A stretch of 6,084 nt of DNA from Hellea sp. (GTDB lineage Bacteria > Pseudomonadota > Alphaproteobacteria > Caulobacterales > Maricaulaceae). The position numbers and the translations under genes were made by a program. The notes beneath the pieces were generated by a model, which ran no database searches, was not told the origin of the DNA, and saw only the letters and a list, made by a program, of their open reading frames with translations. Where the stretch lies: contig JAHDEU010000147.1 of the NCBI GenBank assembly GCA_020628635.1, forward strand, positions 1-6,084, written 5' to 3'. Shown one piece after another: positions 1 through 4,856 of the stretch (position 1 is the stretch's first letter; every line of letters starts with the position of its first letter).

Positions 1-263
1 CGGTCGCGCTGGGCGCTGAACTTGGCGAACTGGTTGCCGCCGCCATGCGGCGCACAGGCGCCGGGGCGCGGTGGCAGCACCGTGCCGTCGCGGCAGACCC
101 ATTGGATGTTGGAATAGGGGCCGCGCGGGTTGGCGCGCATGGCATCGACCAGTTTTCGCGCTTCGGCGACGACCTCCGGCTTGGGCGCGTCCTGCGGCGC
201 GCGGGCAAGGGCTGTGGTGGCCATCAGCGTGGCGGCTGTAGCGAGTAGCGCGATTCTAATCAT
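1..263 (-). CDS. N-terminal part of a secreted protein, possibly PEP-synthase/PPDK N-domain-like (partial)
   Basis: The reading frame starts at ATG 263-261 and stays open to the window edge, giving 87 residues. An AGGGA ribosome binding site (minus strand of 270-274) sits 6 nt before the ATG, which supports this start. Residues 1-20 look like a Sec signal peptide: MIR, a hydrophobic stretch, then an ALA cleavage site. The mature part has a charged helix-like stretch (about 28-46), then RGPYSNIQW (47-55) and CRDGTVLPP (57-65), with Cys57 and Cys70 spaced like a possible disulfide, and a HGGG at 73-76. From memory, an RGPYxxIxWxCxDGTVLPP-type segment occurs near the N-terminus of exported proteins annotated as PEP/pyruvate-binding (PPDK N-terminal domain) in Proteobacteria. 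This is a tentative resemblance and the catalytic part is not in the window. The gene lies 30 nt downstream of the serine hydrolase on the same strand, so it is probably co-transcribed with it. Confidence 0.75.
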   Translation of the reverse strand, partial: MIRIALLATAATLMATTALARAPQDAPKPEVVAEARKLVDAMRANPRGPYSNIQWVCRDGTVLPPRPGACAPHGGGNQFAKFSAQRD

Positions 264-269
264 GTAGGG

Positions 270-274
270 TCCCT
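270..274 (-). promoter_or_regulatory. Ribosome binding site of the partial secreted-protein gene
   Basis: AGGGA on the minus strand, 6 nt before the ATG at 263. It lies inside the 30-nt gap after the serine hydrolase stop and fixes the start of the downstream gene. It overlaps a small TCCC-TGC-GGGA inverted repeat (270-280) that is too short to call a terminator. Confidence 0.55.
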
Positions 275-293
275 GCGGGAGGCTTAAAATAGT

Positions 294-1199
294 TCAGCCT
301 TCCTCATCGAGGAAACCCTCCACGGCGGGTATCAGTTCCCGAAGGATTGCACCGCCACTCTCGCTCTGCACGATGCCGACGACGATATAGCGCCGCCACG
401 GCTCCTCGCCCCAGACCAGCACGCTGTCGGCATGGTAGTCGCGCCAGGTCCCGCTCTTGCGGTAGAGATCGGCGTCGGGCGCGAGCTGGCCCAGCGAGGC
501 CACGAATTTGTGCCGGATGCCCGGATCGGCCAGCGCCTGGAGCATGTCGTAGGACGTGCCCTCATCGACCAGCCGCCCGGTGGCGAGCAGGTAGTAGTAG
601 CGCGCGGTCTGGAAGGCGGACGCGCCGTGGCTGACGCCCGCCACCGGATCGGTCACGCGGCGACCCGATTTGGCGTAGCGCTTGCCGACCCACAGCCCGC
701 CGCCCGTGTCGGCGTTGTAGAGGCCGTAGCGCGGGTCCGACAGGGTCTCGTTGATGGCGTCCAGCCCGCCGACTGCGTCGATCATGCGCGTGGCGGCGGG
801 ATTGGACGAGCGCCGGATCATGGCGTTGAGGTCCGCCTCGACTTCGGGCGTGCGCTCCAGCTTGCCTGTGGCGATCTGGTCATAGGCCGTGAGCAGAATG
901 GCGATCTTGGGCAGGCTGGCGGAATACACCGTCTTGCGGCCGTTGATGGAGGCGAGGCGCGGCTCCGCCGGGTCCGCCAGATCGACCAGCGCGATCGACA
1001 GGCGGCCCTCGCGCTGCAGCTTTTTCAGGCGCGACGATGAAGCGATATAGGCATCGAGCCGGGCTTGGAGCGCCGGGTCGCGGGTGTCTCGCAGGGGCTG
1101 CCATCGCTCGTCCGCCACGCGGGTCGGCAGGTCGGGCGCGGCGAGAGCCGGTCCGGCCATGAGCAAGCCCGCTATCAGCGCGGTGCAGAGGAATTTCAA
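294..1199 (-). CDS. Secreted class A beta-lactamase-fold serine hydrolase
   Basis: A 301-residue protein starting at TTG 1199-1197. The TTG overlaps the TGA of the upstream transporter (TTGA) and has AAAGGA 7 nt before it. An in-frame upstream start at 1280 would add 27 Arg/Pro-rich residues and hide the signal peptide, so I reject it. Residues 1-20 form a Sec signal peptide ending in ALA, so the enzyme should act in the periplasm. The penicillin-recognising motifs appear in order and at normal spacing: S95-L-P-K98 (nucleophile SxxK), S131-S-N133 (SxN, the SDN equivalent) and K248-S-G-T251 (KTG-like). These place it in the class A beta-lactamase/serine hydrolase family (Beta-lactamase2 type). 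I see no obvious Glu-x-x-Leu-Asn omega-loop motif between the SxN and KSG boxes. A penicillin-binding, peptidase or esterase role is therefore as likely as beta-lactam hydrolysis. The family call is firm but the substrate is unknown. Confidence 0.88.
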   Translation of the reverse strand: MKFLCTALIAGLLMAGPALAAPDLPTRVADERWQPLRDTRDPALQARLDAYIASSSRLKKLQREGRLSIALVDLADPAEPRLASINGRKTVYSASLPKIAILLTAYDQIATGKLERTPEVEADLNAMIRRSSNPAATRMIDAVGGLDAINETLSDPRYGLYNADTGGGLWVGKRYAKSGRRVTDPVAGVSHGASAFQTARYYYLLATGRLVDEGTSYDMLQALADPGIRHKFVASLGQLAPDADLYRKSGTWRDYHADSVLVWGEEPWRRYIVVGIVQSESGGAILRELIPAVEGFLDEEG

Positions 1200-2626
1200 A
1201 GGGCGGTCCTTTCGCGGTCGGCCCACAGCTCGCGGCGGTCCTTTCGCTCGCGGATGATCAGAATGCCGACGCCGAGCCATAGCACGATCAACGCCAGATT
1301 GAACATGAAGAATGCGACAAGGTCTGCAGAGAGCAGCCGCGTTCCGATGATGACGGTCAGCGCCGCCAGCCCGTCGGCAATGCGCACGCAGACCGTGTCG
1401 ATGGCGGTCTTGGCCTTGTAGAGCGCCTCCTTGGCGACGGGCAGCCAGAGGATATGGCGCGCCGTGTTGGCGACCGAGGCGTTGGTTGCGTTCTCCGCCG
1501 TCTTGGCCGCCGTGATGACGCCCAGCGCGCCAGCGGAGCCGACCGATCCGCCCATGGCACCATTGCTGACTAGGGACACAAAGGGCGGGATCAGCACCAT
1601 GCCCGCCATACCGCCAAAGCGCAGCAATCTGGAGACGAAGAAGGCCTGGATCAGCAGGCCGACCAGCCCGACCCAGACATAGATGCGCGCATAGGCTTCG
1701 GCCGTGGCGGCGGCGCGGTCCTCAGACGCCATGTCCTCGCCCGCGCCTATGGTTTCCTGCAGCGCGGCGAAGAGGATGTTCTCGCCGTTCGTCTGCACCC
1801 AGTTAAGCAGGAACACGAACACGCCGATCAGCAGGATGTAGCGGTTGGACGTCACGATCTTCCACGCGGATCGCGGATCGTCGGCGGGGCGGTCCGGCAC
1901 GATGCTCGGCGTCAGCCTGTTGCGCGCATCGAACGTCTCGATCCGCCAGAGCAGCACAGTCGCGAGCAGAAGCGGGATGGGCGCGACTAGCAGCAGGTCG
2001 TAGGACGACAGCCCCACCCGGTCGATCAGCTCGACCGAGATCGCGCTGCCCGCGACCGCCCCCAGCGACGCACCGACCGCGATCAGCGGAAACAGCCGCT
2101 TGCCCGCATCCTGCGTGTAAAGGTCGGCCGCATAGGTCCAGAACTGCGCCACGACGGTCACGGCGAATATGCCGATCCAGATGTAGAAGGCCACGCCCGA
2201 AAACGGGACGACCTCGCGCAACAGGCCCGGCTGCAACAGCCAGAACAGCGGGAAAACCGCGACAAAGAACAGGTTCACGCCGACCAGCAGCCTGCGCCGC
2301 GACCAGACTTCGTAGAGCCGGGAGTAGAGGGGCAGCAGCGCGATCAGCACGACGGACTGCAGCCCGCCGGACGTCGCGCGCACTTCCAGCGGGGTGAGAT
2401 CGCCGATGATGGAGACCGCCAGCCAGCTCTCGCGCGCGGGCTTGGCGATGAAGAATGCGGTCAGCATGAAGAAGACCGTCAGCAAGAGCGCCAGCGTCAG
2501 GCGCACCTCTCCCGGTTTGATCTGCGTGAACAGGCCGAGCACGCGCGACGTCGCGACGACCACGGGATCGGACACGCGTCCGTCAGACATGTTCGGCTCG
2601 GGCGTGTTGTCAGTCGGTGCTGTCAC
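1196..2626 (-). CDS. Npt1/Npt2-family (ATP/ADP-translocase-like) multi-pass membrane transporter
   Basis: A 476-residue membrane protein from GTG 2626-2624, with ATG 2590 (Met13) as the alternative start. Neither start has a strong Shine-Dalgarno sequence. About 11-12 hydrophobic segments can be seen, near residues 42-61, 88-103, 113-131, 143-164, 180-200, 209-228, 263-283, 314-332, 340-372, 415-428 and 434-458. A longer acidic loop lies at about 290-312, and the C-terminus is charged and cytoplasmic-looking. The FFxxxAFFIAKPARES stretch at the first membrane segment and the LPVAKEALYKAKTAIDT stretch (395-411) resemble the MFS-like nucleotide transporter family related to bacterial ATP/ADP translocases. 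Free-living bacteria carry many such paralogues of unknown substrate, so nucleotide transport should not be assumed. The stop overlaps the start of the periplasmic serine hydrolase, so the two are translationally coupled. It appears to be the first gene of the leftward operon. Confidence 0.85.
   Translation of the reverse strand: MTAPTDNTPEPNMSDGRVSDPVVVATSRVLGLFTQIKPGEVRLTLALLLTVFFMLTAFFIAKPARESWLAVSIIGDLTPLEVRATSGGLQSVVLIALLPLYSRLYEVWSRRRLLVGVNLFFVAVFPLFWLLQPGLLREVVPFSGVAFYIWIGIFAVTVVAQFWTYAADLYTQDAGKRLFPLIAVGASLGAVAGSAISVELIDRVGLSSYDLLLVAPIPLLLATVLLWRIETFDARNRLTPSIVPDRPADDPRSAWKIVTSNRYILLIGVFVFLLNWVQTNGENILFAALQETIGAGEDMASEDRAAATAEAYARIYVWVGLVGLLIQAFFVSRLLRFGGMAGMVLIPPFVSLVSNGAMGGSVGSAGALGVITAAKTAENATNASVANTARHILWLPVAKEALYKAKTAIDTVCVRIADGLAALTVIIGTRLLSADLVAFFMFNLALIVLWLGVGILIIRERKDRRELWADRERTAL
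1207..1212 (-). promoter_or_regulatory. Ribosome binding site deciding the TTG start of the serine hydrolase
   Basis: AAAGGA on the minus strand lies 7 nt before TTG 1199 and within the last codons of the transporter. The site, the TTGA stop/start overlap and the signal peptide that follows immediately all agree on a translationally coupled TTG start. Confidence 0.65.
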
Positions 2627-3021
2627 GCGGGTCCATGGGTTCGTGTTGACGGCGGCAGGAAGGCCCCAATGCCGATACTGAACCCGCTCGCCAAAGATTC
2701 CGGGTCGATGCTGTCCCGGTTACGCCGCGCGCGAGCCGGACGCCATATGCACGGCGCAGAAAAATGGCGGCGCGCTTTTCCTTCCGTCCACTCGCCGTAA
2801 GCTCTCCTCGGCGGCTCATACGGGGCGATTCTCGGGTCCGCGGCCGTCCCACGCCGCAGCCTTGCCAGGACCCGGACCTCGCGGATCCGTCGCCCCGCAT
2901 CAGGCAATCGTTCGGGACGCATGGCTCGAACATTCGCGGCGAACAATTTCTGGACCCTTTGTCCATTCGCGCATGTCGGTTTCGCCCCGATCCCGGTTCA
3001 TCCCAACCCGGCCGAGGCGGA

Positions 3022-3037
3022 ATTCGATGCATTGAAT
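3022..3037. promoter_or_regulatory. Imperfect 16-bp palindrome, candidate operator
   Basis: ATTCGATGCATTGAAT reads almost the same on both strands. Seven of eight symmetric pairs are Watson-Crick and the eighth is G/T. It is AT-rich against a GC-rich background and lies in the divergent promoter region, as expected of a dimeric repressor or activator site. No regulator gene is in the window and no second copy was seen, so the function is inferred only. Confidence 0.25.
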
Positions 3038-3250
3038 CTCACGAACTCTATCAGGACCCGCTCATCGCGCTGCTGCCCAAGGGCAGGGCAGGGCGGGCGA
3101 AGGGAAGGCGCGCCGCCTCCAGGCAACGCAACAGCGCCTGGCTCGGCGCGACGGAGCAAAGACGTGGCTCCGCACGCAAACGCTCGGCCACCGTCGACAA
3201 AACAGCATAAGCGCTGGACAGGAGGCGCCTTCATCTGCAAATCTGTGGTT

Positions 3251-3260
3251 TCATATATGA
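3251..3260. promoter_or_regulatory. Perfect AT-rich 10-bp palindrome with -10-like hexamer before the fucosidase start
   Basis: TCATATATGA is a perfect palindrome ending immediately before the first possible start (TTG 3261). The overlapping TATGAT (3256-3261) matches five of six bases of the sigma-70 -10 consensus. No good -35 lies at the usual distance. If this hexamer is used, transcription would begin at about the ATG at 3267, implying a leaderless or nearly leaderless message. It could equally be an operator half of unknown kind. Confidence 0.22.
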
Positions 3261-3266
3261 TTGGAG

Positions 3267-4853
3267 ATGGGTTTGGCGCGTGCGGGAAGATGGCTTGGTC
3301 TGGGCGCGCCGCTATGGCTCGGCGCCGCCGTCGCCGTCTTGGCCGGCTGCACCGGGCCGGGCGCCGCTGCTCCGTCAGAACCGCCGCCCGCGCGCTACAC
3401 GCCCGATCCGGCCTCTCTCGCCCAGCACAGGGCCGCGCCGGAGTGGTTCCGCGATGCCAAGCTCGGCATCTATTTCCATTGGGGTCCCTATACCGTCCCG
3501 GAATACGAGACCGAGTGGTATCCACGGCTGATGTATTTCGACGTGCCGCAATCCGAGATTCCGGAGGGGTTGAACGCGGGCGATCACACCAAGGTGCGGG
3601 CCTTCCACGAGCGCACATACGGACCCGTGGAAGAATTCAACTATCACGACCTGATCCCGCAGTTCACCGGCGAAGAGTTCGACCCGGAGGAGTGGGCGGA
3701 TCTGTTCGTCGCGGCCGGGGCGCGCTTTGCCGGGCCCGTCGGCGAGCACCATGACGGCTTCGCCATGTGGGACAGCGTGATCACGCCGTGGAACGCCGCC
3801 GACATGGGTCCGAAGCGCGACATCACCGGCGAATTGCTGGCCAGCTTGCGCAAGCGCGATGTGAAGACGGTCGTCACCTTCCACCACGCCCGCCACCTGC
3901 AGCGCTACCGCGACATGGACCGCGAGCAGGCGTCCTTCGAGTGGGAAGGCGACTACCTGATGTATTGGGACAGCCACTATCCGTGGACGCCCGGCACGGC
4001 GGTGACCTCGGACGATCCCGCGCTGCGCCTGCTCTATGGCAACATGCCGGAGGACGAGTGGCTGGAGGATGTCTGGCTCGGCAAGCTGGACGAGGTGATC
4101 GCGCTCTACGAGCCGGACATGATCTGGTTCGATGCCTGGCTGCGCGAGATCCCGGACGAGTATCTCAACCGCTTTTCCGCCAACTACCTCAATGCGGGCG
4201 AGCGCTGGGGCAAGGACGTGCTCATCACGGCCAAGAACCTGCAGATCGACCCGGCCTGGGCGGTCGAGGATTTCGAGAAGGGCCGCCGCGCGGAGCTGAC
4301 CGAAGAGCCTTGGCTGACGGATGATACGATCAGCGACGGCAGCTGGTCCTACACGACCGATCTGCCGGTCAAGCCCTTGAGCCGCGTCGTGCGCGACTTC
4401 GTCGATATCGTGTCCAAGAACGGCCAGCTCCTGCTCAACATTTCGCCGGACAAGCACGGCCGCATTCCGAAGAACCAGCGCGACGTGCTGCTGGGGCTGG
4501 GTGACTGGCTGGAGGTGAACGGAGAAGCCATCTACGAGACGCGGCCCTGGACGCGCTTCGGCGAAGGCCCGACGGTGCAGACGTCCGAGGGCCACTTCAT
4601 GGACGCAGTCGATTACGTGGCCGAGGACGTGCGCTTTACCACGCGCGGCGACACGCTCTACGCCATATCGCTCGGCGTGCCGCGCTCGCCGTTCACGATC
4701 GCGTCGCTCGGCGATGTCGAGGTCGAGTCCGTCACCCTGCTCGGCGGGGACAGCGATGTTGCCTTCGCCAAGACAGATGACGGCTTGCAGCTCACGTTTG
4801 AGCCGCTGCCCGACGCGCCCGCCTACACTTTCAAGATCACGCCCAAACGCTAG
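3267..4853 (+). CDS. GH29 alpha-L-fucosidase-family lipoprotein, divergent
   Basis: Predicted to release alpha-L-fucose from glycans outside the cytoplasm; 528 residues from ATG 3267. TTG 3261 and TTG 3273 are alternative starts. TTG 3273 has GGAG 6 nt before it, and a TGA at 3258 closes the frame upstream. Residues 1-28 form a lipoprotein signal peptide ending in the lipobox L-A-G-C28, so the protein should be membrane-anchored. GH29 landmarks follow in order: AKLGIYFHWGPYTVPEY (about 64-80, with H71-W72-G73), EHHDGFAMW (160-168), MGPKRDITGEL (180-190), MIWFDAWL (285-292) with D289 as the likely nucleophile, SWSY (359-362), and VDIVSKNGQLLLNISP (379-394). A beta-rich C-terminal domain (about 440-528) fits the GH29 C-terminal fold. 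At the segment where many GH29 enzymes have Trp-Glu (acid/base), this protein has W349-L350. The next GH29 gene begins 3 nt after the stop. The family is secure, but the exact linkage and activity are not. Confidence 0.9.
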   Translation: MGLARAGRWLGLGAPLWLGAAVAVLAGCTGPGAAAPSEPPPARYTPDPASLAQHRAAPEWFRDAKLGIYFHWGPYTVPEYETEWYPRLMYFDVPQSEIPEGLNAGDHTKVRAFHERTYGPVEEFNYHDLIPQFTGEEFDPEEWADLFVAAGARFAGPVGEHHDGFAMWDSVITPWNAADMGPKRDITGELLASLRKRDVKTVVTFHHARHLQRYRDMDREQASFEWEGDYLMYWDSHYPWTPGTAVTSDDPALRLLYGNMPEDEWLEDVWLGKLDEVIALYEPDMIWFDAWLREIPDEYLNRFSANYLNAGERWGKDVLITAKNLQIDPAWAVEDFEKGRRAELTEEPWLTDDTISDGSWSYTTDLPVKPLSRVVRDFVDIVSKNGQLLLNISPDKHGRIPKNQRDVLLGLGDWLEVNGEAIYETRPWTRFGEGPTVQTSEGHFMDAVDYVAEDVRFTTRGDTLYAISLGVPRSPFTIASLGDVEVESVTLLGGDSDVAFAKTDDGLQLTFEPLPDAPAYTFKITPKR

Positions 4854-4856
4854 GCC

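Larger units (their letters stand above)
2627..3266. other. Divergent intergenic region between the two operons
   Basis: About 640 nt separate the start of the leftward transporter from that of the rightward fucosidase. Several reading frames are open here on both strands, but they are Arg/Pro/Ser-rich, show mixed third-position composition and have no recognisable domain, so I do not call them genes. The stretch should contain both promoters. The visible elements are an imperfect palindrome at 3022-3037, CTGCCC-AA-GGGCAG at 3073-3086, a small TGGAC-CCTTT-GTCCA inverted repeat at 2951-2965, an orphan AGGAGG at 3220-3225 and an AT-rich palindrome at 3251-3260. I could not identify a convincing -35/-10 pair for either operon. 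Confidence 0.6.

Noticed and set aside
270..280. TCCC-TGC-GGGA as a terminator after the serine hydrolase
   Set aside because: Four-base arms and no T-tract. It coincides with the ribosome binding site of the next gene.
432..1040. A 202-codon plus-strand frame antisense to the serine hydrolase
   Set aside because: The minus strand carries ordered SxxK, SxN and KSG motifs plus a signal peptide. The plus-strand frame has no motif or ribosome binding site.
3073..3086. CTGCCC-AA-GGGCAG as a terminator or hairpin
   Set aside because: The two-base spacer is too short for a stable loop without opening a pair, no T-run follows and no gene ends nearby.
2764..3210. A 148-codon plus-strand frame in the intergenic region
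   Set aside because: It is Arg/Ser/Pro-rich with mixed third-position composition, no clear ribosome binding site and no recognisable domain.
2998..3618. A 206-codon minus-strand frame across the fucosidase 5' end
   Set aside because: Its composition is Arg/Ala/Pro low-complexity, and it opposes a well-supported lipoprotein signal and GH29 N-terminus.
2921..3754. A plus-strand frame running from the intergenic region into the first fucosidase
   Set aside because: It overlaps 490 nt of the GH29 gene in another frame, becomes a run of arginines and lacks any domain.
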